Source: Mycolicibacterium moriokaense (GTDB lineage Bacteria; Actinomycetota; Actinomycetes; Mycobacteriales; Mycobacteriaceae). From it: 64,000 bases of DNA. The position numbers were made by a program, and so were the translations under genes. The notes under the pieces were generated by a model. That model saw only the letters and a list, made by a program, of their open reading frames with translations, searched no databases and had not been told where the DNA came from. Location: positions 62,001-126,000 of the forward strand of contig NZ_QQBJ01000009.1 of assembly GCF_003347205.1 (NCBI RefSeq). Reading direction: 5' to 3'. Of this stretch, positions 35,892 through 44,835 are shown one piece after another; position 1 is the stretch's first letter, and each line of letters begins with the position of its first letter.

Positions 35892-37204
35892 AACTCGCCG
35901 CAGTTCGGTGTCGTCGGCAGGCCGTTGAACCGGTCGGCGATCCACTGCATGCCGCGCTCTCCGTCGACGAGCATCGGCAGCGCGTGGTTGATGATCGCCT
36001 TGTTCAGGAACGGCGGTTCCTCGTTGGTCCAGAACTGCACATCGGCGCCCTGGGCACACCAGTCGCGGCCCAGCTGGTTTGCCGCGGTCCAGGGCACCAG
36101 CGGGTCGAAGCGATTGCTCAGGATCATCACGGGCGCATTGGGTTTGAAGCGGCCGAGCTTCTGCTCGTCGAACAGGTGGCTGAACGGTTCTTCGTTGACC
36201 AGTTGGTTGATGTCCTCGTTGAAGTACGGCTGCAGGTGGCGGAACATGAACTTCGCCAGCGTCTCCGCGACGCATTGATCCTGGACCTTGAAGACGAAAT
36301 CCTCGCCGCGGGGCGTCAGCTTGGAGTGGATCGCGTCGGCGTATTCGGGATAGGCGGTCATCACCGAGTTGAGTGCGTACCCGACGGCGCCGACGAGCAC
36401 GCTGCCGTCAGCGTAGGGGAACAACTCCTTGAGGTCGGCGGGCGGCGCGCCGGCGTAGGTGCCGACGACGTTCAACTCGGGGGCGTACTGCGACGCCAGT
36501 TCGGCCGCCGACGCCGCCGCACCGCCGCCCTGTGAATAGCCCCAGAAGGCAATCGGGCCATCGGGTTTCAGAGACGTGTTCGGAAGCTTCTTGGCGGCGC
36601 GGGCGGCGTCGAGCATCGCGTCGCCCTGCGGCACCCGCGCGACGTAGGTGTGCAGACCGGGTGTGCCGAGGCCCTGGTAGTCGGTCATCACGATCGCGAA
36701 GCCGCGCGCGACCATCGTCGAGACGAACAGTTCCTCGTAGTTGAACGCCAGGTCCAGATACGGGCGCCAGTGGATGCCCTGATTGAACTGACGCGACGGC
36801 GCGCACTGGTCACCCTGGCCCTGCGTGCCGGGGCCGTAGACGATCAGCGGCCGCGGGCCGTTACCCGGCCAGTCGTTGTACGGCTCGAAATAGGTACCGG
36901 TGACGGCCATCGGATTGCCGTGAACGTCGGTGCTGCGGTACATGATTCGGGTGGCGTCGGCCATGATCATGCCGAGTTGACCGGAGGGCTCCAGCACCAG
37001 CCGCGACGGCTCAGTCCGGATCAGGTCGCCAGGAGCACCCGGCGGCAACGGGTCCGGCGGCGTGTAGAACTCCTGGTACTCGTCCTCGTTGAAATACGGG
37101 TCGTGCGCGTCGTTGGTCGGATCGTCTGCGGCTACGGGCGGTGCGATCCCGACGGATCCGATCAACAGCAGCGCAAGCAGAACCCCCACGACTCCCCGAC
37201 CCAC
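35888..37204 (-). CDS. secretory lipase family protein
   Basis: A 438-residue exported alpha/beta hydrolase of the secretory lipase family. The signal peptide is residues 1-26 (VVGVLLALLLIGSVGIAPPVAA). The nucleophile Ser is in GYSQGG near residue 220, the acid is the Asp in SNRFDPLVPW, and the His is in AIINHALP near the C-terminus. It would hydrolyse triacylglycerol or other lipid esters outside the cell. It overlaps the MerR gene tail to tail (TTAG, 35888-35891). Confidence 0.88.
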   Translation of the reverse strand: MGRGVVGVLLALLLIGSVGIAPPVAADDPTNDAHDPYFNEDEYQEFYTPPDPLPPGAPGDLIRTEPSRLVLEPSGQLGMIMADATRIMYRSTDVHGNPMAVTGTYFEPYNDWPGNGPRPLIVYGPGTQGQGDQCAPSRQFNQGIHWRPYLDLAFNYEELFVSTMVARGFAIVMTDYQGLGTPGLHTYVARVPQGDAMLDAARAAKKLPNTSLKPDGPIAFWGYSQGGGAAASAAELASQYAPELNVVGTYAGAPPADLKELFPYADGSVLVGAVGYALNSVMTAYPEYADAIHSKLTPRGEDFVFKVQDQCVAETLAKFMFRHLQPYFNEDINQLVNEEPFSHLFDEQKLGRFKPNAPVMILSNRFDPLVPWTAANQLGRDWCAQGADVQFWTNEEPPFLNKAIINHALPMLVDGERGMQWIADRFNGLPTTPNCGEF

Positions 37205-37219
37205 GGGGCGACCCTAGCG

Positions 37220-38227
37220 TCAATCCAGTCCCGTGATGGCCGATTTGAGTTTCGGCATCGTCTGCTCGAGCAGCTTCAGGCTCTTCCAGCCTTCTTCGGG
37301 CGACAAGCCACCCAGCAGCGGCTGGAAGGTGAACGCCGACCGATCCGGCATCTCTGGCACCTTGGCCAACAACTCTTCTGGTGTCCACGCCGCAAAGAGT
37401 CCGGCCTGCCGCAACACAGCGGGATCGGTCAGCCCCTTGAACGGCGATGTGGACCCGTCACCCTCCTGCTCAGCCCATTTGGCGTATTCAGTGATCACGT
37501 GGATGGCGTGGCGTTCAATGGCCGCCCAACCCCTGTCGGGATCCTCGCAGAGGTGGATGCTGATCGGCAGGCCGGCAGGCCGAACGTATTCTCGGGGTGC
37601 ACGGCCCCGCGTTCGGCACTCGTCGAGATAGACGTCGATGAGCTCGCCGGATACCGGTAAGAAACCCAGGTCGAATCGGGCAGCGCGCTTTGCCGAGGCC
37701 GCAACGCCGCCGCCGACGACGACGATGTCCTCGGGTGCTTGTACCGGCAGCGGCCGAACATGCACCGGACGGCCGTCGGCCTCGAAACGCTCGCCCCGCA
37801 GAGCCCTCAGGATGGTCTCGATGCCCGAATCCATCAGCCGTGCGCGGTCTTTCAACGACCTGCCGAACATTGCAAATTCTGACGGGACGTAGCCGGCGCC
37901 GAGTACGACCTTGAGCCGGCCGGTCGAGATGAGATCGGTGACCGCGATCTGCTCGGCGACCATCACCGGATCGTGCAGCGGTAGCAGCACGGCGGTGAGC
38001 ATGAAGCGGACGTTCGTCGTCACCGCCGCCATGGCGCCCGCCATTGGAAATGGCTGCGGAAGGTAGCCGTCCTCCGAGCCGTGGTGTTCCATCAGCGCGA
38101 CGTTGTCGACGCCGATGTCGTCAATGAAGGCCGCCATCTCCAGCGCCGCTTGGTAGAGCTCGAGCGTCGGCGTGCCCCATTCGGGCGCGCGCATGTCGAA
38201 CGCGACGGTGGTCGTGACGTCTCGCAT
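37220..38227 (-). CDS. LLM-class (luciferase-like) oxidoreductase, probably F420 or FMN dependent
   Basis: A 335-residue TIM-barrel protein of the bacterial luciferase-like family: VALMEHHGSEDGYLPQP near residue 42, VLLPLHDPVMVAEQIAVTDLISTGR near 80, GAGYVPSEFAMFG near 110. In mycobacteria most relatives use coenzyme F420, whose synthesis genes fbiA and fbiB are in this window, but the cofactor is inferred. The substrate is unknown. It lies 15 bases upstream of the lipase gene in the same direction. Confidence 0.87.
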   Translation of the reverse strand: MRDVTTTVAFDMRAPEWGTPTLELYQAALEMAAFIDDIGVDNVALMEHHGSEDGYLPQPFPMAGAMAAVTTNVRFMLTAVLLPLHDPVMVAEQIAVTDLISTGRLKVVLGAGYVPSEFAMFGRSLKDRARLMDSGIETILRALRGERFEADGRPVHVRPLPVQAPEDIVVVGGGVAASAKRAARFDLGFLPVSGELIDVYLDECRTRGRAPREYVRPAGLPISIHLCEDPDRGWAAIERHAIHVITEYAKWAEQEGDGSTSPFKGLTDPAVLRQAGLFAAWTPEELLAKVPEMPDRSAFTFQPLLGGLSPEEGWKSLKLLEQTMPKLKSAITGLD

Positions 38228-38268
38228 GAGACGTCACGCTAGACGACTGCCGCGCCGATGAGCGTGAA

Positions 38269-39738
<1,470 letters not shown>

Positions 39739-39816
39739 GGGTGTCCTTACATCTCGCGCGCAATTAGTTAGCTTGTTTAATGTTAGCCCGCGCGACCTCG
39801 AGGTCCGAATCCGCGG

Positions 39817-40467
39817 CTAATCCGATTCGATGACACCGTACCGTTCGGCGAACGGCGTCATGAGACGTGCCAGGTCCCGGGCCACATCGTGGTCGGCCTC
39901 CGGCGGCATCGAGACGTAGCTCATGCACAGCCGCACGATGGCGCGGGACAGCACACCCGCGTCTTCCTCGCTGGCGCGAACCCAGCTGTGCATGAAGGTC
40001 GACGTCAACCGGGCCGAGCAGTGCGTGATGATCGGGCCGCTGTCGGTGGTGATGAGCTGCAGCAGGTCGGGCTTGGTGCCGCCGGTCAGCAGCGAGATGA
40101 CCAGCGGGTCGGCGGCGGACTCGGTGAAGAAGTCGCGAAAGCCCTCCAGGAACGCGGCGTAGATGTCGCCGACGTTGCCGGTGATCGCCTTTTCGACGGC
40201 GTCGACCAGGCGGTCGGCCAGCCGCATCGCGTAGCCCTGCGCCAAGCCCTGCCGGGAGCCGAACTCGTTGTAGATGGTCTGTCTGCTGATGCCCGCCGCC
40301 GTCGCGACGTCCGACAGCGTGATGGACGACCAGTCGCGAGTGAGCAGCAGATCGCGCATCCCGTCCAGAATCGAGTCGCGCAGCAGCACCCGCGACGCCT
40401 CGGCGTAGGGGATGCGCTGCGCGGTTCTCGATTCGATCCGCTCCTCGCGTGCGCGACCGTCGTTCAC
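39817..40467 (-). CDS. TetR-family regulator of the alkane-hydroxylase locus (Rv3249c type)
   Basis: A 216-residue TetR-family repressor. The helix-turn-helix (SSITLSDVATAAGISRQTIYNEFGSR) is near residue 45. The C-terminal domain is all helical. It follows alkB-rubA-rubB on the same strand, as Rv3249c does, and likely senses an alkane-derived or acyl ligand. The GTG at 40467 follows a TAGCGT -10 by 7 bases, so it has a leaderless promoter of its own; a longer start at 40509 would run into a palindrome and is less likely. Confidence 0.88.
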   Translation of the reverse strand: MNDGRAREERIESRTAQRIPYAEASRVLLRDSILDGMRDLLLTRDWSSITLSDVATAAGISRQTIYNEFGSRQGLAQGYAMRLADRLVDAVEKAITGNVGDIYAAFLEGFRDFFTESAADPLVISLLTGGTKPDLLQLITTDSGPIITHCSARLTSTFMHSWVRASEEDAGVLSRAIVRLCMSYVSMPPEADHDVARDLARLMTPFAERYGVIESD

Positions 40468-40492
40468 AGCCGCAACGCTAGCGCTCAACTCA

Positions 40493-40562
40493 GCACCGCG
40501 AGCGTGCATGTTTGCACGCACTTGATCGGCGTGTCGTGTCCAACTGCGCACGCTCGCGGTGC
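40493..40562. repeat. long inverted repeat between tetR and rubB
   Basis: GCACCGCGAGCGTGC (40493-40507) and GCACGCTCGCGGTGC (40548-40562) are perfect 15-bp arms with 40 bases between. A nested hairpin GCGTGC-ATGTTT-GCACGC (40502-40519) competes with the outer stem. It could end the alkB-rubA-rubB transcript, act as a repressor site, or be a dispersed repeat. Confidence 0.75.
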
Positions 40563-40574
40563 CCGACTGTGCGC

Positions 40575-40754
40575 TCAAGAGCGCGCAACCTCGACCATCT
40601 CGAAATCCGACTTCGCCGCGCCGCAGTCCGGGCAGCTCCAGTCGTCGGGGATGTCGTCCCAGCGGGTGCCGGGGGCGATGCCGTCCTCCGGCCAACCCTT
40701 GGCCTCGTCGTAGGTGAATCCGCACTGCACGCAGACGAACAGCTTGTAGTCCAT
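40575..40754 (-). CDS. rubB: rubredoxin RubB
   Basis: A 59-residue rubredoxin with the iron site CVQC near residue 8-11 and CPDC at 41-44. It carries electrons to the AlkB di-iron centre. Length and motif pattern fit Rv3250c. The ATG at 40754 gives MDYKLFVC, the family start. It is 86 bases downstream of rubA; the pair of rubredoxins is typical of actinobacterial alkane loci. Confidence 0.95.
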   Translation of the reverse strand: MDYKLFVCVQCGFTYDEAKGWPEDGIAPGTRWDDIPDDWSCPDCGAAKSDFEMVEVARS

Positions 40755-40840
40755 TTCTCGTTTCCCTATCTCTCGTTGTCTTTCGTTGACCCTGCGTTGA
40801 CGGCGGTGCTCACTCGCACTTTGTCGCCCTGCGCGCAGAG

Positions 40841-41011
40841 TCAACCGACCTGGACGGTCTCGAAGTCGACCTTCTCGCGTACCGCGCAGTCCGGGCAGCA
40901 CCAGTCGTCAGGTATCGCGCTCCACTGGGTTCCCGCCGGAAACCCTTCGCGCGAAGCACCTTTCGCCTCGTCGTAGACGTAGTCACAGCCAGGGCAGCGG
41001 TAGGTGCTCAC
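40841..41011 (-). CDS. rubA: rubredoxin RubA
   Basis: A 56-residue rubredoxin with CPGC (residues 6-9) and CPDC (39-42) binding one iron; an additional Cys precedes the second pair (WCCPDC). The GTG at 41011 overlaps the alkB stop (GTGA), so it is translationally coupled to the hydroxylase it serves. Actinobacterial alkane rubredoxins come in two types, and only the AlkG2-like type is known to be active with AlkB; which of the two here is active cannot be told with certainty. Confidence 0.95.
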   Translation of the reverse strand: MSTYRCPGCDYVYDEAKGASREGFPAGTQWSAIPDDWCCPDCAVREKVDFETVQVG

Positions 41012-42222
41012 GCGGGAACTCCGTAGCGCGCCAGCACCTTGTCGCGGACCCGCGGGTGGATGTTCACCTTGGAGACGTCGCCGTCGTAGTGCTCGAGCAC
41101 TCGGTGGTCCATCACCTTGCGCCACAGCGGCGGGACGTACGTCAGCGCGATCATCGACGCGTAGCCGCTGGGCAGGTTCGGCGCGCCTTCCATGCTGCGC
41201 AGCGTCTGGTAGCGCCGCGTCGGGTTGGCGTGGTGATCGCTGTGCCGCTGCAGGTGGTACAGGAACAGGTTGGTCACGATGTGGTCGGAGTTCCAGCTGT
41301 GCACGGGCGCGCACCGCTCGTAGCGGCCGCTCTCGAGCTTCTGCCGCAGCAGGCCGTAGTGCTCCAGGTAGTTGACGGTCTCCAGCAGCGTGAAGCCGAA
41401 CACCGCGGAGATCACCACGAACGGGATCAGCGCCAGGCCGAACACCGCGATCAACACGCCGTAGAGCACCACCGACATCGCCCAGGCATTGAGCACGTCA
41501 TTGGACCAGTGCCACTTGCTCTTGCCTGCCCGCTCCAACCGCTTGGCCTCCAGCTCCCACGACGATTTCAGGCTGCCCCACACGCTGCGCGGCAGGAACT
41601 CCCAGAACGTCTCCCCGAACCGCGCGGATGCGGGGTCCTCCGGGGTGGCGACGCGGACGTGATGGCCGCGGTTGTGCTCGATGTAGAAGTGGCCGTAGCA
41701 GGTCTGCGCCAGCGTGATCTTGGACAGCCAGCGCTCCAGCGAGTCCTTCTTGTGGCCCATCTCGTGGGCGGTGTTGATACCGACGCCGCCGAGCACTCCG
41801 ACCGACAGCGCGACGCCGATCTTCGCCGGCCAGCCGAGCCCGCCGTCGAAGCCCAACCAGCTCAGATCCGACGCTGCGAACAGGTATGCACCGATGATGA
41901 CGCTGGCGTACTGGAACGGGATGTAGATGTAGGTGCACCTGCGGTAGTACTTGTCGTTCTCCAACCGCTCCATCACCTCGTCCGGCGGGTTCTGCCCGTC
42001 AGGGCCGAACCGCAGGTCGAGTGCGGGCAACAGGATGTAGAGCAGGATCGGGCCGATCCAGAACGGCACCTGCGCCGCGGCGTGCCAGCCCCAGTGGTTC
42101 AGCGCCCACACCAGCGGCAGCATCACGAACAGCGCTGTCGGGGCGATCAACCCCATCAGCCACAGATGCCTCTTCTTGTCTCGCCACTGGTCTATCTCGA
42201 TCTGTGTCAGTTGGGCCGTCAC
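41008..42222 (-). CDS. alkB: AlkB, alkane 1-monooxygenase
   Basis: A 404-residue integral-membrane di-iron hydroxylase that oxidises medium-chain n-alkanes at the end carbon. It has six or so hydrophobic helices and four His-rich motifs: HEMGHK, HNRGHH, a later NYLEHYGLLR and LQRHSDHH. Electrons come through the rubredoxins encoded after it. The GTG at 42222 follows a GGGAGGT Shine-Dalgarno. A good promoter lies about 45-75 bases upstream. Confidence 0.96.
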   Translation of the reverse strand: MTAQLTQIEIDQWRDKKRHLWLMGLIAPTALFVMLPLVWALNHWGWHAAAQVPFWIGPILLYILLPALDLRFGPDGQNPPDEVMERLENDKYYRRCTYIYIPFQYASVIIGAYLFAASDLSWLGFDGGLGWPAKIGVALSVGVLGGVGINTAHEMGHKKDSLERWLSKITLAQTCYGHFYIEHNRGHHVRVATPEDPASARFGETFWEFLPRSVWGSLKSSWELEAKRLERAGKSKWHWSNDVLNAWAMSVVLYGVLIAVFGLALIPFVVISAVFGFTLLETVNYLEHYGLLRQKLESGRYERCAPVHSWNSDHIVTNLFLYHLQRHSDHHANPTRRYQTLRSMEGAPNLPSGYASMIALTYVPPLWRKVMDHRVLEHYDGDVSKVNIHPRVRDKVLARYGVPA

Positions 42223-42266
42223 GGCGGTCCACCTCCCTGTGTGTCTGCCATCACCTTGCTGACTTG

Positions 42267-42299
42267 ACTATAGGAGGCTTTTTGTCGGCTGTCTAGACA
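42267..42299 (-). promoter_or_regulatory. alkB promoter with palindrome over the -35
   Basis: On the minus strand TAGACA (42295-42290), a 17-bp spacer and TATAGT (42272-42267) form a sigma-A-like promoter. The perfect 10-bp palindrome TGTCTAGACA (42290-42299) covers the -35, a natural place for a repressor such as the TetR protein encoded downstream. Confidence 0.6.
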
Positions 42300-42330
42300 C
42301 CAAGGCTATTTTTGTAAACCACTCCCCGGC

Positions 42331-42379
42331 GATTTCGGCGTGACTGGTTGCGCTGAGCACAACTGAGCACGCCGAAATC
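42331..42379. repeat. TTCGGCGTG-type palindrome, copy 1
   Basis: GATTTCGGCGTG (42331-42342) and CACGCCGAAATC (42368-42379) are perfect 12-bp arms; inside them GTTG and CAAC extend the hairpin. The right arm reaches into the stop codon of the DUF559 fragment. A related palindrome lies at 43270-43320, on the other side of the broken gene. Confidence 0.8.
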
Positions 42380-42800
42380 ACTGGGACGTGAGTGAGCGCG
42401 TTACTGCAGCCACCCGCTGCGGATACTCCGTCAGGTCGAGCCACGTGAAGCGCAGCACCTGCCAGCCGAGGCGGACGATCTCGTTCTGGCGTTCGCGATC
42501 GACCTGGAACTCGACGGGTCCACTGTGAAACGCGAACCCATCCACTTCGATCGCGACGCGTGCATCCGGGAAGCCCACGTCGACCCGGTATCTGCCGACG
42601 GGATGGTTCGTCTTCCATCCGGTGATGCCCGCCTCGCGCAAGATCTTGATCAGCAATCGCTCGGCCGCCGACCGCGCACCGTCGGATGCGGCCTCCAGCA
42701 GAAGCCGCGACGCGGGCGACCCGTATCGGCCCTTGTTGCGCAGGTGAGCTGTCCACAACTCACCCAGGTCGACGTCTCGCTGCAGAGCCGAGTCCATCAA
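42378..42800 (-). pseudogene. C-terminal half of a frameshifted DUF559 protein (Vsr-like nuclease domain)
   Basis: A 140-codon frame carrying the DUF559 domain, a relative of very-short-patch-repair and other PD-(D/E)xK nucleases: SAAERLLIKILREAG, then GRYRVDVGFPDARVAIEVDG with the expected D...E-x-D pattern, and NEIVRLGWQVLRFTW. In intact mycobacterial relatives this is joined to an N-terminal AbiEi-like winged helix; here that part lies in another frame (42760-43227). The junction is inside a GCGGCGGCG tract at about 42801-42825. The first codons (LMDSALQRDV) read as mid-protein sequence, not as a natural N-terminus, and no Shine-Dalgarno precedes them. Confidence 0.7.
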
Positions 42801-43227
42801 CTTCGCACCGCCGCGCCGCCGCTTCCAGGACCGTCAGCGGCAGTGCCGTGACGCGAAGGCCGCGCCGCTCGATCACGTCGGCTGCGGCCAAGTCCCGTCG
42901 ACGGACCCGCGACCCGGGATGCCGGCGCCCGTTGCTGTCCCGCGGCACCGTCACCTCGACAACGTCGGGGGCGAACTTCGTCAGATCCAGCCAATATGCG
43001 GCGGTGAGTCCGCTGGCGGCAGCGCGCTCGCCGTAACCCCACACCGCCGCGCGTATGCGAGCGGCGTCGGTGAAGGGCCGGTCATCGACGAAGTAGACGC
43101 CCTCGGAGCACCACCGCCAGAGCCCCGATTTCAGCCGCCTGTGAACGCCATGCCTGTCGATTCCGGCCCGCCGCGCGTGAGCGAGTGTCAGCACTCCGTC
43201 ATGGCGACGCAGAAATTCGTCGAGCAC
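42760..43227 (-). pseudogene. N-terminal half of a frameshifted DUF559 protein (AbiEi-like winged helix)
   Basis: A 155-codon frame. Residues 1-60 are an AbiEi_4-type winged helix (DGVLTLAHARRAGIDRHGVHRRLKSGLWRW), followed by VPRDSNGRRHPGSRVRRRDL and LPLTVLEAA, where intact relatives continue directly to the nuclease half. After LEAA the frame runs into an unrelated Arg-rich tail of about 19 residues and stops at 42760, overlapping the other half. A single frameshift explains both pieces. A sequencing error in the GC-rich tract is possible. Confidence 0.7.
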
Positions 43228-43269
43228 TCACTAGAAGATGGCCGCGGGACACGAACGGTTCCTTCCCCG

Positions 43270-43320
43270 CGACTTCGGCGTGGTGAGTTGCGCTCAGCGC
43301 AACCAGCCACGCCGAAACCG
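43270..43320. repeat. TTCGGCGTG-type palindrome, copy 2
   Basis: Two 24-base arms (43270-43293 and 43297-43320) pair at 19 of 24 positions around a TCA loop. The core TTCGGCGTGG ... GTTGCGC / GCGCAAC ... CCACGCCGAA is shared with the palindrome at 42331-42379. Together they bracket the DUF559 pseudogene. Confidence 0.8.
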
Positions 43321-43390
43321 CCTTACCCTTTCCTGACGACGGGCCGGGGCTGGTCGGCACAGGGCTGGTTACCGGTTACTGTGGGGCTCC

Positions 43391-44782
43391 ATGGGGCGAC
43401 TTGGGCAACACGCAGTGGTGATCGGCGCAAGCATCGCGGGGTTGTGCGCCGCGCGGGTGCTGTCCGAGCGCTATGACCGGGTCACGGTCTATGACCGCGA
43501 CGGTCTGCCTGCGGACCCGGAGAACCGGCAGGCGGTGCCGCAGGGCAGGCATCTACACCTGCTGTTGGCCCGCGGGGCGCAGGAACTGGGTGAGCTGTTC
43601 CCCGGCCTGTTGTCCGACATGGTGGCCGAGGGTGTTCCGGTGCTGGAGAACCAGCCCGAATGCATTCACTTCGGCGCCGCGGGCCATGTCCTCGGCACCA
43701 CCGATCGCCTCCGCGAAGGCTTCACCACCTACATCCCCAGCCGCCCGCAGCTGGAGTGGCAGATCCGGCGGCGGGTGCAGGCCATCGACAACGTCGACTT
43801 CCAGAAGCGCTCGGTGACCGAGCCGAAGTTCGACCAGGCCACACAGCGGGTGACGGGCGTACTGGTGGACACCGACGGCGGTGAGCCGGAGTTCGTCGCT
43901 GCTGACCTCGTCGTCGACTCCACCGGACGCGGCACCCGGCTGCCGGTCTGGTTGGAGAAGTGGGGCTTCGAGCGCCCCAGGGAGACCACAGTCGATGTCG
44001 GCGTCACCTACGCCACGCACCGGCTCCGGATGCCCGACGGCCTGATCACCGAAAAGCTCGTCGTCAACGGCGCTGCGCACGACCGCAACGTCGGCCTGGG
44101 CCTGCTTCTCTACGAGGACGCCACCTGGATCCTGACCACCTTCGGCGTGGCCAAGGAGCAGCCGCCGCAGAACTTCGCCGAGATGTGCGCGGTGGTGCAG
44201 GAGATCCTGCCGCCGCACATCGCCGACGCCGTGCGGCAGTCGCAGCCGGTCGGCGACATCGCCTTTCACAAGTACCCGACCAGCCGCTGGCGCCGGTTCG
44301 ACAAGCTTCGCCGCTTCCCGGCCGGGATCGTGCCGGTCGGCGACGCCGTGGTCAGCTTCAACCCGACCTTCGGGCAGGGCATGACGATGTCGATCCTGCA
44401 GGCCGCCAACCTGCGACGGGCGCTGGACAGATCCGGTGCCGACCCGACCCGATCGCTGCTCAAGGCCACCGCCAAGTCCACCTACCCCGTGTGGATGACG
44501 GGCGCGGTGGCCGACCTGACCATGCACGGCGCCGAGGGCGATATCCCCTGGTGGTACCCGCGCATCAGCAAGATGTTCGACCAGTTCCTGGAGGCCGCTG
44601 AGACCGAGCCTGTGCTGGCCGAGTGGTTCCTGCGCCGGTTCAGCCTGCTGGACAGCCTGTGGATGGTGCCGGGCCCGTCGATCGTCGCCCGCACCATGCG
44701 GCACAACCTGCGCTGCTGGCTCGCCGAGCGCAAAGAAGCGAAGCAGGCCGCACCCGACCGTGATCTGGTGACCAATAAATAA
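43391..44782 (+). CDS. FAD-dependent monooxygenase-like protein (Rv3254 type), copy 1
   Basis: A 463-residue flavoprotein. The FAD-binding turn is VVIGASIAGLCAARVL at residues 9-24 (a G-x-S-x-x-G variant). A later GD motif is PVGDAVVSFNPTFGQGM near residue 315, as in aromatic hydroxylases and geranylgeranyl-reductase-like enzymes. No signal peptide. The substrate is unknown. It is about as long as Rv3254 (462 aa), and a paralogue follows 53 bases downstream. TACTGT (43377-43382) ends 8 bases before the ATG, so it may be leaderless. Confidence 0.85.
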   Translation: MGRLGQHAVVIGASIAGLCAARVLSERYDRVTVYDRDGLPADPENRQAVPQGRHLHLLLARGAQELGELFPGLLSDMVAEGVPVLENQPECIHFGAAGHVLGTTDRLREGFTTYIPSRPQLEWQIRRRVQAIDNVDFQKRSVTEPKFDQATQRVTGVLVDTDGGEPEFVAADLVVDSTGRGTRLPVWLEKWGFERPRETTVDVGVTYATHRLRMPDGLITEKLVVNGAAHDRNVGLGLLLYEDATWILTTFGVAKEQPPQNFAEMCAVVQEILPPHIADAVRQSQPVGDIAFHKYPTSRWRRFDKLRRFPAGIVPVGDAVVSFNPTFGQGMTMSILQAANLRRALDRSGADPTRSLLKATAKSTYPVWMTGAVADLTMHGAEGDIPWWYPRISKMFDQFLEAAETEPVLAEWFLRRFSLLDSLWMVPGPSIVARTMRHNLRCWLAERKEAKQAAPDRDLVTNK

Positions 44783-44835
44783 CCCCGTCGCCGCGGCGAC
44801 CGGTTCACCGGGGCGCCACGGGTAGCCTCGCGCCC

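Noticed and set aside
39739-39816. SAH or SAM riboswitch, or TetR operator, before ahcY
   Set aside because: The 78-bp gap is too short and lacks a pseudoknot-like fold. Only two direct GTTAGC copies (39767-39772, 39782-39787) are seen, too little for an operator call.
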